From contig NC_087069.1 in NCBI RefSeq assembly GCF_963678635.1, forward strand, positions 30,980,776-31,044,775: DNA of 64,000 bases, read 5' to 3'. The DNA is from Symsagittifera roscoffensis. Taxonomy: Eukaryota; Xenacoelomorpha; Acoela; Convolutidae. The notes below the pieces were generated by a model, which was given only the letters and a program-made list of their open reading frames with translations, ran no database searches and was not told where the DNA came from. Shown piece after piece: positions 1 to 14,889 of the stretch (position 1 is its first letter; each line of letters begins with the position of its first letter). The position numbers and the translations under genes were made by a program.

Positions 1-2680
1 GTCTTGACATTGTAAGCTAGATGTCTCGGGAAAAAATCCTGTCACAAGATCCAACTCAAGTTAGACACCTCATTGATTTAAGCTAGAAGACTCTGATAAT
101 TTCTGTCACCAAATATTAGTCAAGTTAGAAATCTCATTGATTTACCAAAAGAACCTCTGAGAATCCTTGTCACCAGATATAGGTCAAGTTAGAAATCTCA
201 TTAAGTTAAGCTAGAAATCTCTGAGAATTTTTGTCACAAGATCTGAGTCAAGTTAGAAATCTTTTCAAGTTAAACTAAAAACCTCTGAGAATCCTTGTCA
301 CAAGATGTAATTCAAGTTAGAAACCTCATTGAGTTAAACTAGAAGTCTTTGAGAACTCCTGTCGCGAGATCTAAGTCAAGCTAGAAATCTCATTAAGTTA
401 AACTAGAAGTCTCTGAACATTACTGTCACCAGGTCTCAGTCAAAAGAGAAAATTCTTCAAGTTAAACTAAGAACCTCTGAGAATCCTTGTCACCAAGTAT
501 AAGTCAAGTTAGAAATCTCATTGAGATAAGCTAGACATCTCTGAGATTTTTTGTCACAAGATCTGAGTCAAGTTAGAAATTTTTTCAAGTTAAACTAAAA
601 GCCTCTGAGAATCATTGTCACGAGATGTAATTCAAGTTAGAAACCTCATCGAGTTAAACTAGAAGTCTCTGAGAATTCCTGTCGCGAGATCTAAGTCAAG
701 TTAGAAATCTCATTGAGTTAAACTAGAAGTACCTGAACATTACTGTGACCAGGTCTATGTCAAGTTGGAAATCTTGATAAGTTAGGCTAAAAACCTCTGA
801 AAATCTTTGTCACCAGATGTAAGTCAAGTTAGAAATCTCCTTGATTTAAGCTGAAAACCTCTGAGAACCACTGTCACTAGATGTAAGTCAAGTTAGAAAT
901 GTCATTGATTTACGCTGGAAGTCTCTGAGAATTACTGTCACGAGATCTAAGTTATGTTGCAAAGCTCGAGAAATTAGGCTAAAAATCTATAAAAGTTCCT
1001 CTTCCCTGAGTTGGATCTTGATATTGTAAACTAGATGTCCCGGGAAAAAAACCTGCACGAGATGTATCTCAAGTTAGAAACCTCATTGAGTTAAGCAAGA
1101 AATCTTTGAGAAATGTTGTCACAAGATCTGAGTCAAGTTAGAAATCTCTTCAAGTTAAACTAAGAACCTCTGAGAATCCTTGTCACCGGATATAAGTCAA
1201 GTAAGGAATCTCATTAAGTTAAGCTAGAAATCTCTGAGAAATTTGTCACAAGATCTGAGTCAAATTAGAAATCTCATCAAGTTAAACTAAAACCTCTGAG
1301 AATCCTTGTCACAAGATGTAATTCCAGTTAGAAACCTCGTTGAATTAAGCTAGAAAACTCTGCGAATTCCTGTCGCGAGATCTAAGTCAAGTTAGAAATC
1401 TCATTGAGTTAACCTAGAAGTCTCTGCGAATTCCTGTCACGAGATTTAAGTTATGTTGGAAAGCTCGAGAAATTGAGCTAAAAATCTATGAAAGTTCCTT
1501 TTCCCTGATATAGGTCTTGACATTGTAAGCTAGATGTCTCGGGAAAAAAATACTGTCACAAGATCCAACTCAAGTTAGAAAACTCATTAATTTAAGCTAG
1601 AAGACTCTGATAATTTCTGTCACCAAATATTAGTCAAGTTAGAAATCTCATTGATTTACCCAAAGAACCTCTGAGAATCCTTGTCACCAGATATAGGTCA
1701 AGTTAGAAATCTCATTAAGTTAAGCTAGAAATCTCTGAGAATTTTTGTCACAAGATCTGAGTCAAGTTAGAAATCTTTTCAAGTTAAACTAAAAACCTCT
1801 GAGAATCCTTGTCACAAGATGTAATCCAAGTTAGAAACCTCATTGAGTTGAACTAGAAGTCTTTGAGAACTCCTGTCGCGAGATCTAAGTCAAGCTAGAA
1901 ATCTCATTAAGTTAAACTAGAAGTCTCTGAACATTACTGTCACCAGGTCTCAGTCAAAAGAGAAAATTTTTCAAGTTAAACTAAGAACCTCTGAGAATCC
2001 TTGTCACCAAGTATAAGTCAAGTTAGAAATCTGATTGAGATAAGCTAGACATCTCTGAGAATTTTTGTCACAAGATCTGAGTCAAGTTAGAAATCTTTTC
2101 AAGTTAAACTAAAAACCTCTGAGAATCCTTGTCACAAGATGTAATTCAAGTTAGAAACCTCATTGAGTTAAACTAGAAGTCTTTGAGAACTCCTGTCGCG
2201 AGATCTAAGTCAAGTTAGAAATCTCATTAAGTTAAACTAGAAGTCTCTGAACATTACTGTCACCAGGTCTCAGTCAAAAGAGAAAATTTTTCAAGTTAAA
2301 CTAAGAACCTCTGAGAATCCTTGTCACCAAGTATAAGTCAAGTTAGAAATCTCATTGGATAAGCTAGACATCTCTGAGAATTTTTGTCACAAGATCTGAG
2401 TCAAGTTAGAAATTTTTTCAACTTAAACTAAAAGCCTCTGAGAATCATTGTCACGAGATGTAATTCAAGTTAGAAACCTCATTGAGTTAAACTAGTAGTC
2501 TCTGAGAATTCCTGTCGCGAGATCTAAGTCAAGTTAGAAATCTCATTGAGTTAAACTAGAAGTACCTGAACATTACTGTGACCAGGTCTATGTCAAGTTG
2601 GAAATCTTGATAAGTTAGGCTAAAAACCTTTGAAAATCTTTGTCACCAGATGTAAGTCAAGTTAGAAATCTCCTTGAGTT
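1..2680 (+). repeat. Higher-order duplication, offset about 1513 bp
   Basis: Diagnostic variants recur at a fixed offset. GTCTTGACATTGTAAGCTAG occurs at 1 and 1514, the unusual TTGATTTACC at about 137 and 1651, and AGTACCTGAA at 727 and 2561. The last pair is 1834 bp apart. The difference is explained by an extra 320 bp (five monomers) duplicated within the second copy: CAGTCAAAAGAGAAAA appears at about 1945 and again about 2265. A multi-monomer block was therefore duplicated, then one copy gained a local five-monomer duplication. Confidence 0.75.
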
Positions 2681-5600
2681 AAACTGGAAGTCACTGAACA
2701 TTACTGTCACCAGGTCTAAGTCAAGTTAGAAATCTCTTCAAGATAAACTAAGAACCTCTGAGAATCCTTGTCACCGAGTATAAGTCAATTTAGAAATCTC
2801 ATTGAGATAAGCTAGACATCTCTGAGAATTTATGTCACAAAATCTGAGTCAAGTTAGAAATCTCTTCAAGTTGAACTAAGAACCTCTGAGAATCCTTGTC
2901 ACCAAGTAAAAGTCAAGTTAGAAATCTCATTGAGATAAGCTAGACATCTCTGAGAATTTTTGTCACAAGATCTGAGTCAAGTTAGAAATATCTTCAAGTT
3001 AAACTAAAAGCCTCTGAGAATCCTTGTCACGAAATGTAATTCAAGTAGGAAACCTCATTGAGTTAAACTAGAAGTCTCTGAGAATTCCTAGTGCGAGATC
3101 TAAGTCAAGTTAGAAATGTCGACAATTTAAGCTAAAAACCTCTGAAAATACTTGTCAACAGATGTAAGTCAAGTTAGAAATCTTTTTGAGTTAAAAAAAG
3201 AACCTCTGAGAATCCTTGTCACTAGATATAGGTCAAGTTAGAAATCTCATTGAAATAAACTAAAACCTCTGAGACTTCTTGTCACAAGATATAGTTCAAG
3301 TTAGAAACCTCATTGAGTTGAAATAGAAGACTCTGAGAACTCCTGTCGCGAGATCTAAGTCAAATTAGAAACCTCATTGTGTTAAACTAAAAGCCTCTGA
3401 GAATCCTTGTCACAAGATGTAATTCAAGTTAGAAACCTCATTGAGTTAAACTAGAAGTCTCTGAGAATTTCTGTCGCGAAATCTACGTCAAGTTAGAAAT
3501 CTCCTTGAGTTAAACTAAAGTCTCTGAACATTACTGTGACCAGGTCTCGTCAAGTTGGAAATCTCGATAAGTTAGGCTAAAAACCTCTGAAAATCCTTGT
3601 AACCAGATGTAAAAATTAGAAATCTCATTGAGTTAAAAAAAGAACCTCTTTGAATCCTTGTCACTAGATATAGGTCAAGTTAGAAATCTCATTGAGTTAA
3701 GCTAGGAATCTCTAAGACTTTTTGTCACAAGATCTGAGTCAAGTTAGAAATCTCTTCAAGTTAAACTAAAAGCCTCTGAGAATCCTTGTCACGAGATGTA
3801 ATTTAAGTTAGAAACCTCATTGAGTTAAGCTAGAAGTCTCTAAGAATTCCTATCGCGGGATCTAAGTCAAGTTTGAAATCTCATTGAGTTAAGCTAGAAT
3901 TCTTTTAGAATTTCTTTCACAAGATCTGAGTCAAACTAGAAATCTCTTGAAGTTAAACTAAAAAACTCTGAGAATCACTGTTAAGTTAGAAATCTCATTG
4001 AGTTAAAAAAAGAACCTCTGAGAATCTTTGTCACTAGATATAGGTCAAGTTAGAAATCTCGTTGAGTTAAACTAAAAGCCTCTGAGAACCCTTGTCACAA
4101 GATGTAATTCAAGTTAGAAACCTCATTGAGTTAAAATAGAAGTCTCTGAGAATTCCTGTCGCGAGATCTAAGTCAAGTGAGAAATCTCATTGAGTTAAAC
4201 TAGAAGTACCTGAACATTACTGTGACCAGGTCTATGTCAAGTTGGAAATCTCGATAAGTTAGGCTAAAAACCTCTGAAAATCTTTGTCACCAGATGTAAG
4301 TCAAGTTAGAAATCTCATTGAGTTAAAAAAGAACCTCTGAGAATCCTTGTCACTAGATATATGTCAAGTTAGAAAGCTCATTGAGTTAAACTAGAAGTAT
4401 CTGAACATTACTGTGACCAGGTCTCGTCAAGTTGGAAATCTCGATAAGTTAGGCTAAAAACCTCTAAAAATCCTTGTCACCAGATGTAAGTCAAATTAGA
4501 AATCTCATTGAGTTAAAAAAAGAACCTCTGAGAATCCTTGTCACTAGATATAGGTCAAGTTAGAAATCTCATTGAGTTAAGCTAGGAATCTCTAAGAATT
4601 TTTGTCACAAGATCTGAGTCAACTTAGAAATCTCTTCAAGTTAAACTAAAAGCCTCTGAGAATCCTTGTCACGAGATGTAATTCAAGTTAGAAACCTCAT
4701 TGAGTTAAACTAGAAGTCTCTGAGAATTCCTATCTCGGGATCTAAGTCAAGTTAGAAATCTCATTGAGTTAAACTAGAAGTATCTGAACATTACTGTGAC
4801 CAGGTCTATGTCAAGTTGGAAATCTCGATAAATTAGGCTAAAAACCTCTGAAAATCTTTGTCACCAGATGTAAGTCAATTTAGAAATCTCCTTGAGTTAA
4901 ATTGGAAGTCTCTGAACATTACTGTCACCAGGTCTAAGTCAAGTTAGAAATCTCTTCAAGTTAAACTAAGAACCTCTGAGAATCCTTGTCACCAAGTATA
5001 AGTCAAGTTAGAAATCTCATTGAGATAAGCTAGACATCTCTGAGAATCCTTGTCACTAGATATAGGTCAAGTTATAAATCTCATTGAGTTAAAAAAAGAA
5101 CCTCTGAGAATCCTTGTCACCAGATGTAATTCAAGTTAGAAATCTCTTTGAGTTAAAAAAGATCCTCTGAGAATTCTTGTCACTAGATATATTTCAAGTT
5201 AGAAATCTCATTGAGTTAAAAAAAAAGAACCTCTGAGAATCCTTGTCGCTAGATATAGGTCAAGTTAGAAATCTCGTTGAGTTAAACTAAAAGCCTCTGA
5301 GAATCCTTGTCACAAGATGTAATTCAAGTTAGAAACCTCATTGAGTTAAAATAGAAGTCTCTGAGAATTCCTGTCGCGAGATCTAAGTCAAGTGAGAAAT
5401 CTCATTGAGTTAAACTAGAAGTACCTGAACATTACTGTGACCAGGTCTATGTCAAGTTGGAAATCTCGATAAATTAGGCTAAAAACCTCTGAAAATCTTT
5501 GTCACCAGATGTAAGTCAAGTTAGAAATCTCCTTGAGTTTAATTGGAAGTCTCTGAACATTACTGTCACCAGGTCTAAGTCAAGTTAGAAATCTCTTCAA

Positions 5601-8600
5601 GTTAAACTAAGAACCTCTGAGAATCCTTGTCACCAAGTATAAGTCAAGTTAGAAATCTCATTGAGATAAGCTAGACATCTCTGAGAATCCTTTTCACTAG
5701 ATATAGGTCAAGTTATAAATCTCATTGAGTTAAAAAAAGAACCTCTGAGAATCCTTGTCACTAGATATAGGTCAAGTTAGAAATCTCGTTGAGTTGAACT
5801 AAAAGCCTCTGAGAATCCTTGTCACAAGATGTAATTCAAGTTAGAAACCTCATTGAGTTAAAATAGAAGTCTCTGAGAATTCCTGTCGCGAGATCTAAGT
5901 CAAGTGAGAAATCTCATTGAGTTGAGCTAGAAGTACCTGAACATTACTGTGACCAGGTCTATGTCAAGTTGGAAATCTCGATAAGTTAGGCTAAAAACCT
6001 CTGAAAATCTTTCTCACCAGATGTAAGTCAAGTTAGAAATCTCCTTGAGTTAAATTGGAAGTCTCTGAACATTACTGTCATCAGGTCTAAGTCAAGTTAG
6101 AAATATCTTCAAGTTAAACTAAAAGCCTCTGAGAATACTTGTCACAAGATGTAATTCAAGTTAGAAACTTCATTGAGTTAAACTAGAAGTCTCTGAGAAT
6201 TCCTGTCGCGAGATCTACGTCAAGTAAGAAATCTCATTGAGTTAAACTAGAAGTCTCTGAACATTACTGTCACCAGGTCTAAGTCAAAATAGAAATTTCT
6301 TCAAGTTAAACTAAGAACCTCTGAGAATCCTTGTCACCAAGTATAAGTCAAGTTAGAAATCTCATTGAGATAAGCTAGACATCTCTGAGAATTTTTGTCA
6401 CAAGATCTGAGTCAAGTTAGAAATATCTTCAAGTTAAACTAAAAGCCTCTGAGAATCCTTGTCACGAGATGTAATTCAAATTAGAAACCTCATTGTGTTA
6501 AACTAAAAGCCTCTGAGAATCCTTGTCACAAGATGTAATTCAAGTTAGAAACCTCATTGAGTTAAACTAGAAGTCTCTGAGAATTTCTGTCGCGAGATCT
6601 ACGTCAAGTTAGAAATCTCCTTGAGTTAAACTAGAAGTCTCTGAACATTACTGTCACCAGGTCTAAGTCAAGTTAGAAATCTCTTCAAGTTAAACTAAGA
6701 ATCTCTGAGAATCCTTGTCACCAAGTATAAGTCAAGTTAGAAATCTCATTGAGATAAGCTAGACATCTCTGAGAATTTTTGTCACAAGATCTGAGTCAAG
6801 TTAGAAATATCTTCAAGTTAAACTAAAAGCCTCTGAGAATCCTTGTCACGAGATGTAATTCAAGTTAGAAACCTCATAGTGTTAAACTAAAAGCCTCTGA
6901 GAATCCTTGTCACAAGATGTAATTCAAGTTAGAAACCTCATTGAGTTAAACTAGAAGTCTCTGAGAATTCCTGTCGCGAGATCTACGTCAAGTTAGAAAT
7001 CTCATTGAGTTAAACTAGAAGTCTCTGAACATTACTGTCACCAGGTCTAAGTCAAAATAGAAATCTCTTCAAGTTAAACTAAGAACCCCTGAGAATCCTT
7101 GTCACCAAGTATAAGTCAAGTTAGAAATCTCATTGAGATAAGCTAGACATCTCTGAGAATTTTTGTCACAAGATCTGAGTCAAGTTAGAAATATCTTCAA
7201 GTTAAACTAAAAGCCTCTGATAATCCTTGTCACGAGATGTAATTCAAATTAGAAACCTCATTGTGTTAAATTAAAAGCCTCTGAGAATCCTTGTCACAAG
7301 ATGTAATTCAAGTTAGAAACCTCATTGAGTTAAACTAGAAGTCTCTGAGAATTTCTGTCGCGAGATCTACGTCAAGTTAGAAATCTCCTTGAGTTAAACT
7401 AGAAGTCTCTGAACATTACTGTCACCAGGTCTAAGTCAAGTTAGAAATCTCTTCAAATTAAACTAAGAACATCTGAGAATCCTTGTCACCAAGTATAAGT
7501 CAAGTTAGAAATCTCATTGAGATAAGCTAGACATCTCTGAGAATTTTTGTCAAAAGATCTGAGTCAAGTTAGAAATATCTTCAAGTTAAACTAAAAGCCT
7601 CTGAGAATCCTTGTCACGAGATGTAATTCAAGTTAGAAACCTCATTGTGTTAAACTAAAAATCTCTGAGAATCCTTGTCACAAGATGTAATTCAAGTTAG
7701 AAACCTCATTGAGTTAAACTAGAAGTCTCTGAGAATTCCTGTCGCGAGATCTACGTCAAGTTAGAAATCTCATTGAGTTAAACTAGAAATCTCTGAACAT
7801 TACTGTCACCAGGTCTAAGTCAAGTTAGAAACCTCTTCAAGTTAAACTAAGAACATCTGAGAATCCTTGTCACCAAGTATAAGTCAAGTTAGAAATCTCA
7901 TTGAGATAAGCTAGACATCTCTGAGAATTTTTGTCACAAGATCTGAGTCAAGTTAGAAATATCTTCAAGTTAAACTCAAAGCATCTGAGAATCCTTGACA
8001 CGAGATGTAATTCAAGTTAGAAACCTCATTGAGTTAAACTAGAAGTCTCTGAGAATTCCTATCGCGAGATTTAAGTCAATTTAGAAATCTCATTGAGTTA
8101 AACTAGAAGTATCTGAACATTACTGTGACCAGGTCTCGTCATGTTGGAAATCTCGATAAGTTAGGCTAAAAACCTCTGAAAATCCTTGTCACCAGATGTA
8201 AGTCAAGTTAGAAATCTCATTGAATTAAAAAAAGAAACTCTGAGAATCCTTGTCACTAGATATAGGTCAAGTTAGAAATCTCATTGAGTTAAGCTAGAAA
8301 TCTCTAAGAATTTTTGTCACAAGATCTGAGTCAAGTTAGAAATCTTTTCAAGTTAAACTAAAAGCCTCTGAGAATCCTTGTCACGAGATGTAATTTAAGT
8401 TAGAAACCTCATTGAGTTAAACTAGAAGTCTCTAAGAATTCCTATCGCGGGATCTATGTCAAGTTAGAAATCTCATTGAGTTAAACTAGAATTATCTGAA
8501 CTTTACTGTGACCAGGTATCGTCAAGTTGGAAATCTCGATAAGTTAGGCTAAAAACCTCTGAAAATCCTTGTCACCAGATGTAAGTCAAGTTAGATATCT

Positions 8601-8889
8601 CATTAAGTTAAAAAAAGAACCTCTGAGAATCCTTGTCACTAGATATAGGTCAAGTTAGAAATCTCATTGAGTTAAGCTAGAAATCTCTAAGAATTTTTGT
8701 CACAAGATCTGATTCAAGTTAGAAATCTCTTCAAGTTAAAGTAAAAGCCTCTGAGAATCCTTGTCACGGGATGTAATTTAAGTTAGAAACCTCATTGAGT
8801 TAAACTAGAAGTCTCTAAGAATTCCTATCGCGGGATCTATGTCAAGTTAGAAATCTCATTGAGTTAAACTAGAAGTATCTGAACATTAC

Positions 8890-10850
8890 TGTGACCAGGT
8901 CTCGTCAAATTGGAAATCTCGATAAGTTAGGCTAAAAACCTCTGAAAATCCTTGTCACCAGATGTAAGTCAAGTTAGAAATCTCATTAAGTTAAAAAAGA
9001 ACCTCTGAGAATCCTTGTCACTAGATATAGGTCAAGTTAGAAATCTCAATGAGTTAAAAAAGAACCTCTGAGAATCCTTGTCACTAGATATAGGTCAAGT
9101 TAGAAATCTCATTGAGTTAAACTAAAACCTCTGAGAATTCTTGTCACAAGATCTAATTCAAGTTAGAAACCTCATTGAGTTAAAATAGAAGTCTCTGAGA
9201 ATTCCTGTCGCGAGATCTAAGTCAAGTGAGAAATCTCATTGAGTTAAGCTAGAAGTCTCTGAACATTACTGTCACCAAGTATAAGTCAAGTTAGAAATCT
9301 CATTGAGATAAGCTAGACATCTCTGCAAAATTTTTCTCACAAGATCTGAGTCAAGTTAGAAATATCTTCAAGGTAAACTAAAAGCCTCTGAGAATCCTTG
9401 TCAAGAGATGTAATTCAAGTTAGAAACATTATTGAGTTAAACTAGAAGTCTCTAAGAATTCCTATCGCGGGATCTAAGTCAAGTTAGAAATCACATTGAG
9501 TTAAACTAGAAGTATCTGAACATTACTGTGACCAGGTCTCGTCAAATTGGAAATCTCGATAAGTTAGGCTAAAAACCTCTGAAAATCCTTGTCACCAGAT
9601 GTAAGTCAAGTTAGAAATCTCATTAAGTTAAAAAAAGAACCTCTGAGAATCCTTGTCACTAGATATAGGTCAAGTTAGAAATCTCAATGAGTTAAAAAAA
9701 GAACCTCTGAGAATCCTTGTCACTAGATATAGGTCAAGTTAGAAATCTCAATGAGTTAAAAAAAGAACCTCTGAGAATCCTTGTCACTAGATATAGGTCA
9801 AGTTAGAAATCTCATTGAGTTAAACTAAAACCTCTGAGAATTCTTGTCACAAGATCTAATTCAAGTTAGAAACCTCATTGAGTTAAAATAGAAGTCTCTG
9901 AGAATTCCTGTCGCGAGATCTAAGTCAAGTGAGAAATCTCATTGAGTTAAGCTAGAAGTCTCTGAACATTACTGTCACCAAGTATAAGTCAAGTTAGAAA
10001 TCTCATTGAGATAAGCTAGACATCTCTGCAAAATTTTTCTCACAAGATCTGAGTCAAGTTAGAAATATCTTCAAGGTAAACTAAAAGCCTCTGAGAATCC
10101 TTGTCAAGAGATGTAATTCAAGTTAGAAACATTATTGAGTTAAACTAGAAGTCTCTAAGAATTCCTATCGCGGGATCTAAGTCAAGTTAGAAATCACATT
10201 GAGTTAAACTAGAAGTATCTGAACATTACTGTGACCAGGTCTCGTCAAATTGGAAATCTCGATAAGTTAGGCTAAAAACCTCTGAAAATCCTTGTCACCA
10301 GATGTAAGTCAAGTTAGAAATCTCATTAAGTTAAAAAAAGAACCTCTGAGAATCCTTGTCACTAGATATAGGTCAAGTTAGAAATCTCAATGAGTTAAAA
10401 AAAGAACCTCTGAGAATCCTTGTCACTAGATATAGGTCAAGTTAGAAATCTCATTGAGTTAAACTAAAACCTCTGAGAATTCTTGTCACAAGATCTAATT
10501 CAAGTTAGAAACCTCATTGAGTTAAAATAGAAGTCTCTGAGAATTCCTTTCGCGAGATCTAAGTGAAGTGAGAAATCTCATTGAGTTAAGCTAGAAGTCT
10601 CTGAACATTACTGTCACCAAGTATAAGTCAAGTTAGAAATCTCATTGAGATAAGCTAGACATCTCTGCAAAATTTTGTCACAAGATCTGAGTCAAGTTAG
10701 AAATATCTTCAAGTTAAACTAAAAGCCTCTGAGAATCCTTGTCAGGAGATGTAATTCAAGTTAGAAACCTCATTGAGTTAAACTAGAAGTCTCTGAGAAT
10801 TCCTGTCGCGAGATCTAAGTCAAGTTAGAAATCTCATAAAGTTAAACTAG
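8890..10850 (+). repeat. Higher-order tandem copies of about 640-703 bp
   Basis: The variant GTCAAATTGGAAATCTCG occurs at 8904, 9541 and 10244. The spacings are 637 and 703 bp, about 10 and 11 monomers. The longer copy carries one extra GTTAAAAAAAGAACCTCTG monomer. Rare variants such as CATCTCTGCAAAATTTT and AAACATTATTGAG are shared between copies, so these are recent block duplications and not independent monomers. Confidence 0.75.
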
Positions 10851-11079
10851 AATTATCTGAACATTACTGTAACCAGGTCTAAGTCAAGTTGGAAATCTCG
10901 ATAGGTTAGGCTAAAAACCTCTGAAAATTCTTGTCACCAGATGTAAGTCAAATTAGAAATCTCATTGAGTTAAACTGGAAGTCTCTGAACATTACTGTCA
11001 CCAGGTCTAAGTCAAGTTGGAAATATCGATAAGTTAAGCTAAAAACCTCTGAGAATCCTTGTCACCAGATGTAAGTCAA

Positions 11080-11950
11080 GTTAGAAATGTCATTGACTTA
11101 CGCTAGAAGTCTCTGAGAATTCCTGTCACGAGATCTAAGTTATGTTGGAATGCTCGAGAAATTAGGCTAAAAATCTATGAAAGTTCCTCTTCCCTGAGTT
11201 GGGTCTTGATATTGTAAACTAGATGACGCGGGAAAAATCCTTGACGACATGTTTCTCAAGTTAGAAACCTCATTGAGTTAAGCAAGAAATCTTTGAGAAT
11301 TTATGTCACAAAATCTGAGTCAAGTTAGAAATCTCTTCAAGTTAATTTAGGAACCTCTGAGAATCCTTGTCACCGGATATAAGTCAAGTTAGGAATCTCA
11401 TTGAGTTAATCTAGAAATCTCTGAGAGTTTTTGTCACAAGATCTGAGTCAAATTAGAAATCTCTTCAAGTTAATTTAGGAACCTCTGAGAATCCTTGTCA
11501 CCAGATGTAAGTCAAGTTAGAAATGTCATTGACTTACGCTAGAAGTCTCTGAGAATTCCTGTCACGAGATCTAAGTTATGTTGGAATGCTCGAGAAATTA
11601 GGCTAAAAATCTATGAAAGTTCCTCTTCCCTGAGTTGGGTCTTGATATTGTAAACTAGATGACGCGGGAAAAATCCTTGACGACATGTTTCTCAAGTTAG
11701 AAACCTCATTGAGTTAAGCAAGAAATCTTTGAGAATTTATGTCACAAAATCTGAGTCAAGTTAGAAATCTCTTCAAGTTAATTTAGGAACCTCTGAGAAT
11801 CCTTGTCACCGGATATAAGTCAAGTTAGGAATCTCATTGAGTTAATCTAGAAATCTCTGAGAGTTTTTGTCACAAGATCTGAGTCAAATTAGAAATCTCT
11901 TCAAGTTAAACTAAAAGCCTCTGAGAATCCTTGTCACAAGATATAACTCA
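11080..11950 (+). repeat. Tandem duplication, 436 bp
   Basis: AGATGACGCGGGAAAAATCC occurs at 11221 and 11657, 436 bp apart. The sequence around the two anchors, including GACGACATGTTTCTCAAG and the unusual TTAATTTAGGAACC, looks essentially identical. This is a recent seven-monomer duplication. Confidence 0.75.
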
Positions 11951-14889
11951 AGTTAGAAACCTCATTGAATTAAACTAGAAGTCTCTGAGAATTCCTGTCG
12001 CGAGATCTAATTCAAGTTAGAAATCTCATTGAGATAAACTAGAAGTCTCTCAACATTACTGTCACCAGGTCTGAGTCAAGTTAGAAATCTCGATAGGTTA
12101 GGCTAAAAACCTCTGAGATTTTTTGTCACAAGATCTAAGTCAAGTTAGAAATCTCGATAAGTTAAGCTAAAACCTCTGAGAATACTTGTCACAAAACGTA
12201 ATTCAAGTTATAAACCTCGTTGAGTTAAGCTAGAAGTCTCTGAAAATTCCTGTCACGAGATCTAAGTTATGTTGGAAAGCTCGAGAAATTGAGCTACAAA
12301 ACTGTGAAAATTCCTGTTCCCTGATTGATATTGTCAGCTAGATGTCTCGGGAAAAAATCCTGTCACAAGATCTAACTCAAGTTAGAAACCTCATTGATTT
12401 AAGCTAGAAGATTCTGATGATTTCTGTCACCAAATATAAGTCAAGTTAGAAATCTCATTGAGTTAAACTAGTAGTCTCTTAGAATAACTGTCTTGAGATC
12501 TAAGTTATTCTGGAAAGCTCTAAAATTAAGCAATAAAGCTTAAAATCTCATGTTCCCTGATATAAGTCTTGTTATTGTATGCTAGAAACCTCTGAGAACC
12601 ACTGTCACTAGATGTAAGTCAAGTTGGTAATGTCATTGAGTTCAGCTAGAAGTATCTGAGAATTCCTGTCACGAGATCTAAGTTATGTTAGAAATCTCGA
12701 GAAATTAGGCTAAAAATCTATGAAAGTTCCTCTTCCCTGATTTGGGTCTTGATGTTGTAAACTAGATGTCGCGGGAAAAAATCCTGCACGAGATCTATCT
12801 CAAGTTAGAAACCTCATTGACTTAAGCAAGAAATCGTTGAGAATTTCTGTCACAAGATCTTAGTCAAGTTAGAAAGATCTTCAAGTTAAACTAAGAACCT
12901 CTGAGAATCATTGTCACCAGATATAAGTCAAGTTAGAAACCTCCTTGAGTTAAGCATGAAATCTCTGAGAATTTCTGTCACAAGATCTGAGTCAATTTAG
13001 AAATCTCTTCAAGTTAAACTAAGAACCCCTGAGAATCGTTCTCACCACATATAAGTCAAGTTAGAAATCTCATTGAGTTAAGCTAGTAGCCTCTGAGAAT
13101 TCCTGCCACGAGATCTAAGTTATGTTGGAAATCTCGAGAAATTGGGCTAAAATTCTATGAAAGTTCCTCTTCCCTGAGTTGGGTCTTGATATTGTAAGCT
13201 AGATGTCGCGGGAAAAAATCCTGTCACAAGATCTAACTCAAGTTAGAAACCTCATTGATTTAAGCTAGAAGACTCTGAACATTACTGTCACCAGGTCTGA
13301 GTCAAGTTAGAAATCTCGATAAGTTAGGCTAAAAACCTCTGAGAATTTTTTCACAAGATCTGAGTCAAGTTAGAAATCTCGATAAGTTAGGCTAAAACCT
13401 CTGAGAATCCTTGTCACAAAATGTAATTCAAGTTATAAACCTCGTTGAGTTAAACTAGAAGTCTCTGAGAATTCCTGCCACGAGATCTAAGTTATGTTGG
13501 AAAGCTCGAGAAATTGAGCTACAAAACTGTGAAAATTCCTGTTCCCTGATTGATATTGTAAGCTAGATGTCTCGGGAAAAAATCCTGTCACAAGATCTAA
13601 CTCAAGTTAGAAACCTCATTGATTTAAGCTAGAAGACTCTGAACATTACTGTCACCAGGTCTGAGTCAAGTTAGAAATCTCGATAAGTTAGGCTAAAAAC
13701 CTCTGAGATTTTTTTCCACAAGATCTGAGTCAAGTTAGAAATCTCGATAAGTTAGGCTAAAACCTCTGAGAATCCTTGTCACCACATATAAGTCAAGTTA
13801 GAAACCTCGTTGAGTTAAACTAGAAGTCTCTGAGAATTCCTGTCACGAGATCTAAGTTATGTTGGAAATCTCGAGAAATTAGGCTAAAAATCTATGAAAG
13901 TTCCTCTTCCGTGAGTTGGATCTTGATGTTGTAAGCTAGATGTCGCGGGAAAAAATCCTGCACGAGATCTATCTCAAGTTAGAAACCTCATTGAGTTAAG
14001 CAAGAAATCTCTGAGAATTTCTGTCACCAAATATAAGTCAAGTTAGAAATCTCATCGAGTTAAACTAGTAGTCTCCTAGAATAACTGTCACGAGATCTAA
14101 GTTATTCTGGAAAGCTCCAAAATTAAGCAATAAAGCTAAAAATCTCATGTTCCCTGATATAAGTCTTGTTATTGTAAGCTAGAAATCTCGGGAAAAATCC
14201 TGTCACGAGATCTAATTCGGGTTAGAAATCTTAATAATTTAAGCTAGAAATCTTGAAAAAATTCCGGTCCAGATATCCAAGTCAAGTTAGAAATCTCGAT
14301 AAGTTAAGCTAGAAGACTCTGAAAATTTCTGTCAACAGATATAAGTCAAGCCAGAAATCTCATTGAGTTAAGCTAAAAACCTCTGAGAACCACTATCACT
14401 AGATGTAAGTCAAGTTAGTAATGTCATTGAGTTAAGCTAGAAGTCTCTGAGAATTCCTGTCACGAGATCTAAGTTATGTTAGAAATCTCGAGAAATTAGG
14501 CTAAAAATCTATGAAAGTTCCTCATCCCTGAGTTGGGTCTTGATTTTGTAAACTAGATGTCGCGGGAAAAAATCCTGCACGAGATCTATCTCAGGTTAGA
14601 AACCTCATTGAGTTAAGAAAGAAATCTCTGAGAATTTCTGTCACAAGATCTGAGTCAAGTTAGAAATCTCTTCAAGTTAAACTAAGAACCTCTGAGATTC
14701 ATTGTCACCAGATATAAGTCAAGTTAGAAACCTCATTGAGTTAAGCAAGAAATCTCTGATAATTTCTGTCACAAGATCTGAGTCAATTTAGAAATCTCTT
14801 CAAGTTAAACTAAGAACCTCTGAGAATCGTTGTCACCACATATAAGTCAAGTTAGAAATCTCATTGAGTTAAGCTATAAGCCTCTGAGA